From JAJDTQ01 sp963422385 (GTDB taxonomy: Bacteria > Desulfobacterota > Binatia > UBA9968 > JAJDTQ01), in assembly GCA_963422385.1 (NCBI GenBank), contig OY729432.1:1178001-1242000 (forward strand): a stretch of 64,000 nt of DNA, given 5' to 3'. Positions 23,702 through 32,989 of this stretch are shown here, piece by piece; the first letter of the stretch is position 1; each line of letters starts with the position of its first letter. The notes beneath the pieces were generated by a model. That model was not told the origin of the DNA, searched no databases, and worked only from the letters and a program-made list of their open reading frames with translations. The position numbers and the translations under genes were made by a program.

Positions 23702-24748
23702 TCAGCCCTTCTCGATGAGCGCTTTTATTCTGTTCATGACAGGCTCGGGAGTGCCGAGCAACTGGTCAACGATCCGGGCCACGTTGTCGCCGCGCCTTGG
23801 TTGCAGATCCCGTTTCTGCTTCTCGGCCAGCGCCTTGACCTGCGGATCGGTGTACGCTTTCGCGAACGCGTCGCGCATGGCCTCGACACGGTCCTTCGGC
23901 ACTCCGGGCGGGAGCGTGTGGACGATGCTGATCTGGTTGGTGGCGTTCATCGCCCTCAGCATGGCCAGCTCTTCAGCGCTCTTGCCCAACTCCCTGGCCA
24001 ACGCCTCGGCCGCCGGGACGCCCTTCAGCAGACGGTGATCTTCCTTGGTGGCGCCCGCGATGATGAGGACTCGGCAACACTTCGCCGCACCCTCGAACAT
24101 GGCGATCTCGGTGCTCTTGGCCGTCTGGAAAGTCGTGCAGAAACCGTTGACCTCACCGTTCTTCACTGCCAAGCGCTGGGCGCCGCCGCTGGGGAACCCG
24201 GTAACGGCCTTGAAGTTGCTGCCGAAGACGGCATTGAAGATGATCGGTTCGAGGTGGGAAAGGCCTCCCTTGTCGAAGCTCGACATGATCAGCCTCTTCT
24301 TGGTCTTCACCGCATCGCTGAAGCTCTTCACGCCCGCATCGGTCCGCACCGCGCACATGGAATTGGCCCGGAACGCGCTGGAGACCCACTGGAACTTTCT
24401 GGCATCGAACTTGATCCCCGGCACACCGCGAGCCTGCTTGAACACGAGGCTGCTGCTGATGGCCGCCATCACGGTGCCGTCCCTGCGTTCGTTGTTGAAG
24501 ACCGTGTTGGCCGCCAGCATGCTGCCGCCGCCCGACTTGTTCTGGACCACGATCCGGGGACCCCCGGGAATGTACTTGTGCAGAACCGGCGCGATCAGCC
24601 GAGTGGTGAGGTCGGTGGTGCCGCCCGGACCATAGCCGACGACAATGCGGATGGTCTTGCCCTTGTAGAAATCCGCCACCGCGTCGCCCCATGCCGGGCC
24701 CGCCAAAAGCAGCAACCCTGCCGTCACAACGAGAATTCGTTTAACCAT
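23702..24748 (-). CDS. tctC: Tripartite tricarboxylate transporter substrate-binding protein (TctC/Bug family)
   Basis: This 348-aa periplasmic receptor begins with a signal peptide (MVKRILVVTAGLLLLAGPAWG, cleavage near Ala-Trp-Gly). Next comes the Bug-family first strand FYKGKTIRIVVGYGPGGTTD and LIAPVLHKYIPGGP. ATG 24748 follows GGAGGAGGC. It delivers a carboxylate to TctAB; the ligand cannot be read from sequence. It is the first gene of a tctC-A-B operon. Confidence 0.9.
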   Translation of the reverse strand: MVKRILVVTAGLLLLAGPAWGDAVADFYKGKTIRIVVGYGPGGTTDLTTRLIAPVLHKYIPGGPRIVVQNKSGGGSMLAANTVFNNERRDGTVMAAISSSLVFKQARGVPGIKFDARKFQWVSSAFRANSMCAVRTDAGVKSFSDAVKTKKRLIMSSFDKGGLSHLEPIIFNAVFGSNFKAVTGFPSGGAQRLAVKNGEVNGFCTTFQTAKSTEIAMFEGAAKCCRVLIIAGATKEDHRLLKGVPAAEALARELGKSAEELAMLRAMNATNQISIVHTLPPGVPKDRVEAMRDAFAKAYTDPQVKALAEKQKRDLQPRRGDNVARIVDQLLGTPEPVMNRIKALIEKG

Positions 24749-25932
24749 GCGATGCCTCCTCCCGGTTTTGATCCTGCGATTAACCGACTTTACGGCGAGC
24801 ATGTCAAGAACCCGACGCGGAAAAACACCGCCCCGCCGTCACTCACGCCGCGCCCTCCTGCTCCTTCAACATCTCCAGCGCCTGCTCCAGCAGGCGCCGC
24901 CGCAACCGGCGCTCTTCATCCGCGTCAAGGGACGGGTCTCCCGAACACGTGTGGGGTGGCCCGTCCGGACAGTATCCGCTTGGCTCCAGTGTTCTCCGAT
25001 ACCGAAACGGGACATGGTGCCAGAAGCCTACGCCGCAGAAACGTGAACGGAAATTTCGTTTCAGAGCAGTATAGGGTACAGGTACGATCTACCGGATTTT
25101 CTACGGTGTCATTGTATACGTTGATGACGTTTCGCCCGTGCCAACCGGACCAAACCACTGCCGCCGTACCATTCCGCAGAGCTTTCGGCCGCATTCTCCG
25201 GATCCAGCCTTCCGGGACGTTTGGACCGGCAAACAGTCCCGCGCCATTGACTGGATAGTCATTGACTGGATAGATATCGCGCGGACTTGGCAAGGCGGTG
25301 ACTCGCCCGACACATCGGAGTGGACGATGGTGGTGACGTACACCGATCAGGAGACCGGCGCGCGGGAGGACGCATACGCCGCCGAGCCGACGAATCGTTA
25401 CGGGACCTTCCACCATGCCTTTGGTCGCCTGCCAGCCGACGCGAGCTTCGACGTTCCGGTCGAACCGCAAGGTCATGCTGCTCCAGTTCGAGAAGTGGAG
25501 ACTCCCGTTCCGGTCTCCCGCCATCTTCGAGGATGAGGAAACGATCAATCGCAAAGTGCTGGCACGGTTCAGCGACGTATGCGAAAAGCAGTTCTCAAGC
25601 TTGACCGCCAACCGCGAGAGAATCACGCGCTTCCTGAGTGAGAACATGTCGGCATGACACCACCTTGGCCCGCCTACCGATTCTCTCGCTTTGGCGTCAG
25701 GGTGACAGTTCCCGCTCCGAGCACTCCCGGGGCCGGCACCCGAACGGGGCAAGGGAGCGCAACGAGTGAGTAACGAACTCGATGGACAGCTCGCGGTAAC
25801 GTGCCGAGCGAGGCAGCGCCTACCCGGATGCCGGCGCCGAAGCCTGCTTGCCCTCCTCCCAGGCGAAGATTTCCGGTTCACCCCTGGATTCCGGGTCGAA
25901 TCCGGACCAGACGGAGAGTCGAGGTTGAGAAG
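24749..25932. other. 1.2-kb stretch without a confident gene; decayed fragments
   Basis: No intact gene is supported. Near 24843-24950 (minus strand) the frame reads like a genuine C-terminus (LDADEERRLRRRLLEQALEM, then LKEQEGAA and stop) without a start. At 25415-25657 (plus) a coding-like tail occurs. Between them all frames are low quality. There is a short imperfect tandem (ATTGACTGGATAGA) near 25250-25275. The stretch looks like old remnants between the Tct operon and amidohydrolase H. Confidence 0.5.
25415..25657 (+). pseudogene. Possible gene remnant of unknown family
   Basis: An 80-codon frame ends in a coding-like segment (FEDEETINRKVLARFSDVCE, then KQFSSLTANRERITRFL). The preceding coding-like piece (VTYTDQETGAREDAYAAEP) is in another frame at 25320-25440. 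This may be one short gene broken by a frameshift, but no family is recognised. Confidence 0.25.
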
Positions 25933-26919
25933 TTGACCGATCCGACAAAGGATGTAGCAGACGAGACCCTGCTAGAGCCCGACCTCGCCATCTGCGATCC
26001 GCACCACCACCTGTGGCGGCGTCCCAACAACCCGTACCTGCGCGACGATTTCCTGCGCGACGCCTCGGGCGGCCATCGCATCGTATCGAGCGTGGCCGTG
26101 GAATGTGGGGCCATGTACCGGGACGGCGGGCCGCCGGAACTCCGGCCGGTTGGGGAGACGGAGTTTCTGGAGAGCATCGCGGCCGAGAATTCACGCGCAG
26201 GCAGCGACACCGCGGTGGCTGCCTCCATCGTTGCCTATGCCGATCTGACCCTGGGAGATGGCGTGGCCGGAGTCCTGGAAGCGCACCGGAAGGCGAGCCC
26301 CGGCCGGTTGCGCGGCATCCGGTTTTCCACCATGTGGGACGCTTCCGACTCGTTCCGGAGCGTGCCGCGGCCCGGCCTTCTCCGGGAAGCCGCGGTCCGC
26401 AAGGGCTTTGCGTGCCTGCAACCCCACGGGCTGAGCTTCGACGCCTGGCTCTATCATTCGCAACTCCCCGAACTGGTGGAGTTGGCCCGGAATTTTCCGG
26501 AAGTACCCATCATCCTTGACCACATCGGCGGCCCCCTGGGGCTCGGACCCTACGAGGGCCGGCGCACCGAGGTGTTCCAGACCTGGAGCGGCGACATGAC
26601 CGCGTTGTCGTCGTGCCCCAACATCGTGCTCAAGCTCGGCGGCGTCGGCTCCCTCCGATCGGGGTACGACTGGCACCAGCGCGCGCTGAAGCCCGGCTCC
26701 ACCGAGTTGGCCGAGGCCATGCGGCCGTATTTCGAATTCTGCATCGAGAAGTTCAGCGCCGACCGCTGCATGTTCGAAAGCAATTTCCCGGTGGACCGGA
26801 TATCCTATTCCTACGTGTCCGTGTGGAACGCCTTCAAGATCATGAGCCGAGGATACTCCGCGGAGGAGCGAAAGGCACTGTTCCACGACACCGCCGCACG
26901 AGTCTACCGGCTGGTGTAG
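25933..26919 (+). CDS. Amidohydrolase-2 family protein, COG3618 lactonase-like (H)
   Basis: This 328-aa TIM barrel is of the subgroup containing L-fuconolactonase and 2-pyrone-4,6-dicarboxylate lactonase. It begins AICDPHHHLWRRPNNPYL (HxH metal motif). PIILDHIGGPLG carries the barrel His, and FESNFPVDRISYSY carries the C-terminal Asp. I place the start at TTG 25933, preceded by GAGG; the frame is open further left, but without family-like sequence. The N-terminal acidic lead-in TDPTKDVADETLLEPD is unusual. Lactone or imide hydrolysis is plausible. Confidence 0.8.
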   Translation: MTDPTKDVADETLLEPDLAICDPHHHLWRRPNNPYLRDDFLRDASGGHRIVSSVAVECGAMYRDGGPPELRPVGETEFLESIAAENSRAGSDTAVAASIVAYADLTLGDGVAGVLEAHRKASPGRLRGIRFSTMWDASDSFRSVPRPGLLREAAVRKGFACLQPHGLSFDAWLYHSQLPELVELARNFPEVPIILDHIGGPLGLGPYEGRRTEVFQTWSGDMTALSSCPNIVLKLGGVGSLRSGYDWHQRALKPGSTELAEAMRPYFEFCIEKFSADRCMFESNFPVDRISYSYVSVWNAFKIMSRGYSAEERKALFHDTAARVYRLV

Positions 26920-26936
26920 CATGCTGCAAATGGTGC

Positions 26937-26975
26937 CCTTCGACAGGCTCAGGACAGGCGTAGCGAAGTCGAAGG
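26937..26975. repeat. Dispersed REP-like palindrome
   Basis: CCTTCGAC (26937-26944) pairs with GTCGAAGG (26968-26975). The interior is AGGCTCAGGACAGGCGTAGC. It belongs to the same repeat class as 4995-5047 and 12409-12450. It may also terminate the preceding gene. Confidence 0.6.
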
Positions 26976-27023
26976 ACGCCAATAATCGGACTTTCCTGAA
27001 ATTGCATAAGGGAGGCAACGCGG

Positions 27024-27839
27024 ATGAATAACGACAAGGTTCTCTACGAAGCAAAAGAGCAGACGGCTTGGATCACGCTGAACCGCCCGGAGGCGTTGAA
27101 CGCCATCAACGAGGAGATGCGCCACCACATCATCGAGTTCTGTGCCCGGGCGCAGGCCGACCGGAACATCCAGGTGGTCCTGTTCCGCGGCGCCGGCGAG
27201 AAAGCCTTTACCGTGGGCGGCGACCTCAAGGAGCGGGCTCAGCGCAACGCCGACCCCGAGGAGGCATCAGTTTCACCGCTGGAAGCCAGACAGGCCAAGC
27301 AGGCGCCGGGTACGCACTCGCCCATCGACGCGGTGGCGTCGTTGCAGAAGCCTACCATCGCGCTCTTGCACGGCTATGTAGTGGGGGCGGGATTGTTGAT
27401 CGCCATGGCCTGCGACATCCGCATCGCCGCGGACAACGCCCGGCTGGGGGTCACCGAGGTCCGGCGCGGCTTCATGCCTGCGTCGGGCGGGACCCAACGG
27501 CTGGCCCGCCTGGTGGGCATCGCCAAGGCCCTGGAGATCTGCCTTTCCGGGGAACTCATAGACGCCCGGGAAGCCTACCGCATCGGGCTCGTCAACAGGC
27601 TGGTCCCGGCGGACGAGCTGACGCGTACCGGCGAGGAAATGGCAGCGTCCTTCGCCAAGGGCGCGCCACTGGCCCTTCGGTACATCAAGGAATCCGTCCA
27701 CAAGGGCGCGGGCATGCCGCTGGAGCAGGCGCTGGAGCTGGAGTCCGACCTTGCCACCCTCGTGCTCATCACCGCGGACAGCAAGGAAGGGCCGCGGGCC
27801 TTCGTCGAAAAGCGTCCGCCCGTGTGGCAGGGTCGTTGA
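27024..27839 (+). CDS. Enoyl-CoA hydratase/isomerase family protein, copy 3
   Basis: This 271-aa canonical crotonase-fold protein has AWITLNRPEALNAIN, AFTVGGDLKER, GYVVGAGLLIAMACDIRIAA and LGVTEVRRGFMPASGGTQRL. The Glu in TEV lies at the first general-base position. GGGAGG precedes the ATG. It is closer to typical hydratases than copies 1 and 2. It is flanked by amidohydrolases H and D on the same strand, suggesting a catabolic module. Confidence 0.88.
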   Translation: MNNDKVLYEAKEQTAWITLNRPEALNAINEEMRHHIIEFCARAQADRNIQVVLFRGAGEKAFTVGGDLKERAQRNADPEEASVSPLEARQAKQAPGTHSPIDAVASLQKPTIALLHGYVVGAGLLIAMACDIRIAADNARLGVTEVRRGFMPASGGTQRLARLVGIAKALEICLSGELIDAREAYRIGLVNRLVPADELTRTGEEMAASFAKGAPLALRYIKESVHKGAGMPLEQALELESDLATLVLITADSKEGPRAFVEKRPPVWQGR

Positions 27840-27898
27840 TTCGGCACCGGAGTTCGATTAGAGGACACGGATGCGAATTCTTCGCCCAACGGGGCACA

Positions 27899-27917
27899 GG
27901 CGGGTTTGAAACCCGCC
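27899..27917. repeat. Short palindromic repeat GGCGGGTTTnAAACCCGCC
   Basis: A 19-bp near-perfect palindrome with 9-bp arms, in the gap before amidohydrolase D. Related copies are at 34935-34955 and, degraded, at about 47097-47120. If read on the plus strand they encode GFETRP-like strings, the mark of a dispersed intergenic element. Confidence 0.6.
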
Positions 27918-27991
27918 CCTACATCGGTCGGAAACGAAGCGCCGTCACGTCGGCCCGCGTGTTCACGGAGTCAGGATAAAGGAATCGGAAA

Positions 27992-29023
27992 ATGCTCAGA
28001 ATCGATGCGGACGCACATGTCCTCGAAACGGAAGAGACCTGGGAATTCATGGACGGCGCCGACCGGAAGTACCGGCCCGAGATCGTCGGCACCATCAACG
28101 GCTCCGGGTCCATGGACGAGTACTGGCTGGTGGACGGCACGCTGCGGCTCAAGTCCCGCAACGTGGGCAAGGACACGCCGCTGGAATCGCGCGAGCTGCG
28201 AGACGTGGCGGTGCGGCTCCGGCACATGGACGAGCTCAAGGTGGACATCCAGGTCATCTTTCCCACCATCTTCATCATCCCGCTGACGCCCCGGCCCGAG
28301 ATCGAGCTGGCGCTGTGCCGCAGCTACAACCGCTGGATGGGAGACTGCTGGAAACAGTCCGACAACCGTCTGCGCTGGGTGGCGGTGGTGCCGCTGCTCG
28401 GCACGGACCACGTGTACGAGGAAGCCCGGCTGGCCAGGGAGAACGGCGCGGTGGGCATCTACATGCGCGGATCCGAAGGCGAGCGGCTGCTGAGCGACCC
28501 CCACTTCCATCCCGTCTACGACGCGGCCGAACGGCTGGACATCCCGGTGTGCATCCATTCCTCCAACGGCAGCCCCGTGTTGTACGACTACTACAAGTAC
28601 GAAACCGTAGGGTTCTCGAAGTTCAAGCTGGTGGTAGTGGGTGCGTTCCACACCATCATCATGGACAAGATCCCCGAGCGCTTCCCGAACCTCAAGATGG
28701 CGTTCCTGGAGGTGGGCTCCCAGTGGCTGCCCTACGCGCTCAGCGACCTCTACAAGCGCCGGCACATGCAGGGTGCGGAGTTCAACAAGAAGGAAATCCT
28801 GGCGCACAACCGGATCTGGGTCGGGTGCGAGACCAACGACGACCTGCCCTACGTCATCGACACCGCAGGAGAGGACCACCTGGTGGTGGGCACTGACTAC
28901 GGCCACGCCGACAGCGCCACCGAGCTGCTGGCCCTGGACGGCGTCGCCAACGACCCGCGCCTCACCCCGGAGGTCGCCGCCAAGATCACCGGCGGGAACG
29001 CCCGTGCGCTGTACAACCTCTGA
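27992..29023 (+). CDS. Amidohydrolase-2 family protein (D)
   Basis: This 343-aa ACMSD-like TIM barrel begins LRIDADAHVLETEE. It has a barrel His in VCIHSSNGS, AFLEVGSQWLPYALSDLY and a C-terminal Asp in VVGTDYGHADS. AAGGA lies 8 nt before the ATG. In this paralogue the usual Pro of DYPH is Gly. It is the last gene of a plus-strand run H - hydratase - D. Confidence 0.85.
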   Translation: MLRIDADAHVLETEETWEFMDGADRKYRPEIVGTINGSGSMDEYWLVDGTLRLKSRNVGKDTPLESRELRDVAVRLRHMDELKVDIQVIFPTIFIIPLTPRPEIELALCRSYNRWMGDCWKQSDNRLRWVAVVPLLGTDHVYEEARLARENGAVGIYMRGSEGERLLSDPHFHPVYDAAERLDIPVCIHSSNGSPVLYDYYKYETVGFSKFKLVVVGAFHTIIMDKIPERFPNLKMAFLEVGSQWLPYALSDLYKRRHMQGAEFNKKEILAHNRIWVGCETNDDLPYVIDTAGEDHLVVGTDYGHADSATELLALDGVANDPRLTPEVAAKITGGNARALYNL

Positions 29024-29044
29024 GGTCGGCGGCCTTCTCTGCCG

Positions 29045-29920
29045 CTACTCCGCCGCCTCGACCTTGTCCTGCGTCCGAAGCTCGAAGTCCGACGCATCGT
29101 GGCGCTCGTGGAGTTGATCCTCGGGCGGGCCGTTGGTGCGGTTGACCTTGCGTCCACGGACCACCGCGTCCCGCGCCGAGATCTCCTCATGCCAGCGCAA
29201 GACGTTGGTGTACGTTTGGACGTCGAGAAACTCGGCCGCGTCATAGAGCCTGCCGGTGGTGAGCACGCCGTACCACGGCCAGATGGCCATGTCGGCGATG
29301 GTGTAGGCATCGCCCGCCACGTAGCGCGTTTCGGACAGACGCTTGTCGAGGACGTCGAGCTGGCGCTTCACCTCCATGGTGAACCGGTCGATGGGATATT
29401 CCATCTTGTAGGGCGCATAGGCATAGAAATGCCCGAAGCCGCCGCCGAGATAGGGGGCGGCGCCCATCTGCCAGAACAGCCATGACAGACACTCGGCACG
29501 GTCCGATGGGTCCTCCGGGACGAAGGCGCGGAACTTGTCGGCCAGATAGAGGAGAATCGAACCCGATTCGAACACCCGCGTCGGCGTGGGCGTCGAGTAA
29601 TCCACCAGCGCCGGGATTTTCGAGTTCGGATTGACGGCGACGAACCCGGATCCGAACTGGTCGCCCTCGCGTATGTTGATGACATAGGCGTCGTACTCCG
29701 CGCCCGTGTGCCCGGCCGCCAACAATTCCTCCAGCATCACCGTGACCTTCACGCCGTTGGGCGTTGCCAGCGAATAAAGCTGGAGCGGATGCTTGCCGCG
29801 CGGCAGCTCTTTCTCGTGGGTGGGGCCGGAAACGGGACGGTTGATGGAGGCGAACCGGCCGCCGTTCTCGCGTTCCCATTTCCAGACCTTCGGAGGTTCG
29901 TAGACAGATTTGTCACTCAT
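29045..29920 (-). CDS. yghU: Glutathione S-transferase of the YghU/YfcG type (disulfide-bond oxidoreductase)
   Basis: This 291-aa protein has the YghU N-terminal extension (VWKWERENGGRFASINRP, then GPTHEKELPRGKHPLQLYSL). The thioredoxin-like GST_N follows with TPNGVKVTVMLEE (the Thr-Pro-Asn active-site turn that replaces the usual Tyr/Ser), VNPNSKIPAL and FESGSILLYL. GST_C ends with MAIWPWYG. E. coli YghU binds two GSH and reduces disulfides. It lies 10 bp after the epimerase gene on the same strand and is probably co-transcribed. Confidence 0.88.
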   Translation of the reverse strand: MSDKSVYEPPKVWKWERENGGRFASINRPVSGPTHEKELPRGKHPLQLYSLATPNGVKVTVMLEELLAAGHTGAEYDAYVINIREGDQFGSGFVAVNPNSKIPALVDYSTPTPTRVFESGSILLYLADKFRAFVPEDPSDRAECLSWLFWQMGAAPYLGGGFGHFYAYAPYKMEYPIDRFTMEVKRQLDVLDKRLSETRYVAGDAYTIADMAIWPWYGVLTTGRLYDAAEFLDVQTYTNVLRWHEEISARDAVVRGRKVNRTNGPPEDQLHERHDASDFELRTQDKVEAAE

Positions 29921-29930
29921 GGCGTCGTCC

Positions 29931-30893
29931 TCAGCCCCCTCTCGCCTTCTTGATGCGGCGATACCAGGAGACGTAGTCCGTCACCGCGGCGGGTATGTCG
30001 TATTCAGCGTCGAAGCCCAGCTCCGTCCGGGCGCGGGTGATGTCCAGGAAGACCGAGGACGTCTGCGACGTGGGCACGCTTTCGTCGATGCTGAGCCTGG
30101 CGCCGGGGACGACCTGCTTGAATATGTCGATGAGTTCCTGGTTGTCATAGGGCCGGCCGACGCCGAGGTTGAACACGCGGCTCTTGATGCCCTCGGCCTG
30201 GAGGGTCATGACCACGCCACGGGCCGCGTCCTTGGAGTAGAGCCACTCCATGGTGCCCGGCGGGATGGTGTGCTCGACGCCGTCCACCGACCGTTCCACC
30301 AGGGTGCGGAACATGGCGCTGGGGCGGCCGCCCCCGCCCGGGATCCAGGGGCCGCACACGTTGGGGAAGCGTACGGCCCGGAAGTCGACGCCGTGAGATC
30401 GCGCGTAGTTGTACCCCAGGTTCTCTCCGGCCTGCTTGGTGGCCGAGTAGAAGGAGCTTGGCCGCGGCAGCGCCTCTTCCTTGCTGCGGTCGCCGTTGTC
30501 CTCGCCGCCGGCCACGCCCCGGGCCACCGCCGCGGTGCTGATCATCACCACCCGTTCCGCGCCGTGTAGCCTGGCCGCCTCCAACACGTTGGCCGTCCCC
30601 ATGATGTTCACCTGAATGGCGCCGTAGGGATTCTCCTGGGCGCCGGTGCCGAGATTGGGGTAGGCGGCGGTGTGGACGATGCGCGTGACGCCCTGCTCCT
30701 TGATCACCTTCCCGAGGTCGAAAGGATTCAACAGGTCGCCGCGGAACAGGGTGACCTTGTCCACCTCGACCACGTCCGCCAACGCGGTGAGACTGGGTGC
30801 GATATCGAACAGAACCGGCTTCTCTCCCTGCTGCACGAGGATGCGCGCGATCCGGGAGCCGACCAAGCCCGCGCCGGTGATCATGGTCGTCAT
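29931..30893 (-). CDS. NAD-dependent epimerase/dehydratase family protein (extended SDR)
   Basis: This 320-aa extended SDR has an N-terminal TTMITGAGLVGSRIARIL nucleotide motif. A conserved HTAAYPN, catalytic Ser in VVMISTAAV and the YxxxK motif in FYSATKQAGE are present, followed by RFPNVCGPW. It presumably acts on a nucleotide sugar or a similar hydroxy compound. The downstream neighbour is yghU. A divergent 247-bp gap separates it from amidohydrolase E. Confidence 0.85.
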   Translation of the reverse strand: MTTMITGAGLVGSRIARILVQQGEKPVLFDIAPSLTALADVVEVDKVTLFRGDLLNPFDLGKVIKEQGVTRIVHTAAYPNLGTGAQENPYGAIQVNIMGTANVLEAARLHGAERVVMISTAAVARGVAGGEDNGDRSKEEALPRPSSFYSATKQAGENLGYNYARSHGVDFRAVRFPNVCGPWIPGGGGRPSAMFRTLVERSVDGVEHTIPPGTMEWLYSKDAARGVVMTLQAEGIKSRVFNLGVGRPYDNQELIDIFKQVVPGARLSIDESVPTSQTSSVFLDITRARTELGFDAEYDIPAAVTDYVSWYRRIKKARGG

Positions 30894-31140
30894 GAGATGC
30901 CTCCGGTGATGGATTTCGCGGCGGGTCTGCCCCGGCCCGCGTTGCAGCCATCCTCATAACACAATGCACCCACGAGTGCACCGGCCCCCGTCGTCCCGCC
31001 CGGTCGAAGTCCGACGGGATCCGGGATGCCGCAGCAGCGGTCTCCCGGACAGGTAGACACCGGACCGGCACACGGTGGACAAAACGGCGAAAAACACGCA
31101 TAAGAAGTAGCTGAACCAAAGGAAAAGAGGAGGATCGCTA

Positions 31141-32202
31141 GTGAGTACAAGTGCACCAACCCTTGAGAGCACCGAGAAGGACCTCGCCGACGAGATCATC
31201 GTATCCGCGGACTCCCACATCATGGAGCCCACGGACCTGTGGATCAACAACCTGCCGGCGAGCTTCAAGGGCAAGTATCCCGAGTTTCCGCCCCGGAACG
31301 CCATCGGCGAGAAGCCCGGCGGCTGGGACCCCAAGGCGCGGGTCCAGGAAATGGCGGTGGACGGCGTGTCCGCCGAGGTGCTGTACCCGACCTTGGGTCT
31401 CCGCCTGTTCGCTCTCGAAGACGCCGAGCTTCAGGAAGCCTGTTTCGAGATCGCCAACGACTGGCTCATCGACTACTGCAAGGTCCACCCCGACAAGCTC
31501 GTGGGTGTGCCGACGATCTCGCTGTACAACATCGACCACGCCATCAAGGAGCTGGAACGCTGCAAGAAGGCAGGCTTGGTGGGTTGCCTGATCTGGCAGG
31601 TCCCGCCGCCGCACCTGCCTTTCACCAGCGAGCACTACAATCCGTTCTGGGAGGCGGCCCAGGATCTCCGGATGCCCGTCAATCTCCACATCCTGACCGG
31701 ATTCAACTACAGCCGGTTCGAGCGGCACGGCCTGGACGTCTACCGCATGACCGTCAACCAGAAGCTGGCGGATGCCGCCAATACGCTGTTCGAGCTGGTC
31801 TTCGGCGGTCCCATGGCCAACTATCCGGACCTCAAGTTCGTCTACGTGGAGAACGAGATCTCGTGGATTCCGTTCTACCTCCACGAATGGGACAAGTACT
31901 TCAAGCGCCACGCCTCCAAGGCGCCGTTGCCGTACATGAAGAAGCTTCCCAGCGAGTACTGCAACGAGCAGTTCTACGCGACCTTCTTCAGCGATCCCAC
32001 GGGCGGCCGCCTGCTGGACTGGTGGGGCAGCGAAACCTGCATGTGGTCCAACGACTATCCGCACGCGGCGTCCACCTGGCCGCATTCCCGCCAGGTCATC
32101 GCCGACGAGCTGGGACACCTGCCCACGGATGTCTTCCGCAGGGTCGTGCGCGAGAACGTCCTGCGGCTCTACGATCTCAAGTTGGACGGCATCAACGCGT
32201 AG
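31141..32202 (+). CDS. Amidohydrolase-2 family protein (E)
   Basis: This 353-aa protein starts at GTG 31141, preceded by GAGGAGG. It has IIVSADSHIMEPTDLW (N-terminal metal motif), PVNLHILTG (barrel His), VYVENEISWIPFYLHEWD and WSNDYPHAASTWPH. It is followed 62 bp later by a cupin gene on the same strand, probably one operon. The first 18 residues look disordered and precede the barrel. Confidence 0.85.
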   Translation: MSTSAPTLESTEKDLADEIIVSADSHIMEPTDLWINNLPASFKGKYPEFPPRNAIGEKPGGWDPKARVQEMAVDGVSAEVLYPTLGLRLFALEDAELQEACFEIANDWLIDYCKVHPDKLVGVPTISLYNIDHAIKELERCKKAGLVGCLIWQVPPPHLPFTSEHYNPFWEAAQDLRMPVNLHILTGFNYSRFERHGLDVYRMTVNQKLADAANTLFELVFGGPMANYPDLKFVYVENEISWIPFYLHEWDKYFKRHASKAPLPYMKKLPSEYCNEQFYATFFSDPTGGRLLDWWGSETCMWSNDYPHAASTWPHSRQVIADELGHLPTDVFRRVVRENVLRLYDLKLDGINA

Positions 32203-32264
32203 CACGGGAGATACGGGAACCCGCCGTTGACGAGGGAACACGAAGTTTCCGAAAGGAGTTCACC

Positions 32265-32753
32265 ATGGAAGCAGTCGCGGAGAAGCAAGAGATCCGGGAG
32301 AGGCCCAAGTCTTACAAGTACTCGCTGAAGACCCCCTACATGCAGCAGGGCCGGGTCACCCAGCTCGTGGCCCAGACCGACAACATGTGGATCCACACCA
32401 AGATCAACTCCGAGGGCGGCGAGAACGCAGTTCACTGCCACCTGGACGAGGACCATTCGTTCGTCGTGCTGGAAGGCCGGATGTCGGTGTTCGACGAGAA
32501 GGGCAACGAGTTGACGATCGAGAAGTACCAAGGGGTCATGATCCCCAAGGGCGCCTACTATCGCTACCTGAATACGGGCGACGGCAATCTCGTGGTGCTG
32601 CGCATCGGATGCGGCATCGACGCCAAGCCCCAGAGGGGTGAAGATGCGCGCCTCCGCCCCGACGGCAAGCCACTGCCGTCCAACTCCGGGGAGAACAAGA
32701 CCCTTCCTCCCATCGAGATGCCCGGCAAGTTCTTCGCGGAATCCGCGGGGTAA
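32265..32753 (+). CDS. Cupin-domain protein
   Basis: This 162-aa single cupin has motif 1 as NAVHCHLDEDHSFVVLEGRM (His-x-His-x(3-4)-Glu-like with Gly) and motif 2 as IPKGAYYRYLNTGDG. Only part of the usual metal set is present, with Tyr where motif 2 normally has His, so it may bind a ligand rather than catalyse. GAAAGGAG precedes the ATG. It is likely co-transcribed with amidohydrolase E, perhaps acting on the same pathway intermediate. Confidence 0.85.
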   Translation: MEAVAEKQEIRERPKSYKYSLKTPYMQQGRVTQLVAQTDNMWIHTKINSEGGENAVHCHLDEDHSFVVLEGRMSVFDEKGNELTIEKYQGVMIPKGAYYRYLNTGDGNLVVLRIGCGIDAKPQRGEDARLRPDGKPLPSNSGENKTLPPIEMPGKFFAESAG

Positions 32754-32860
32754 TCCCGTAGTCATTGTCCGGCGCTTCGGGGACACACCCCGCAGGCACC
32801 TCGAAGCGCCGGAGCCTTCCTGCCCCAAAGCTCCCGCCGTCGCGCCTTGCCGGCAACAAA

Positions 32861-32963
32861 AACGCTCATGGTCGTTGCACGACCACCCCGAAGGCATGAA
32901 AATTGTATTTTCACAGCAAATCCTGCGCATCTTATCCACGCTTTATATAGGACACCACACCAG
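32861..32963 (+). repeat. Dispersed repeat unit B, copy 2, joined to the right end of a foldback element
   Basis: The core (32861-32920) matches the unit at 7426-7488: CTCATGGTCGTTGCACGACC, then CCCCGAAGGCATGAAAATTG. From 32921 the sequence follows one end of the 167-bp foldback element (TCCTGCGCA...CTTTATATAGGACAC...ACACCAG) with about five differences over 43 bp. It lies in the gap between the cupin and transporter genes. Confidence 0.7.
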
Positions 32964-32989
32964 CCGGTAGCACCCGTTTCCCCACAGCC

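Noticed and set aside
21957..24038. A 693-codon plus-strand frame opposite the tct operon
   Set aside because: It mirrors TctA and TctC codons and has a low-complexity His/Asp/Gln/Arg-rich composition; the minus-strand genes are secure.
24925..25881. A 318-codon minus-strand frame in the decayed region
   Set aside because: It has no RBS or domain; its composition (Arg/Ser/Pro-rich) and antisense relation to a more coding-like plus-strand segment argue against it.
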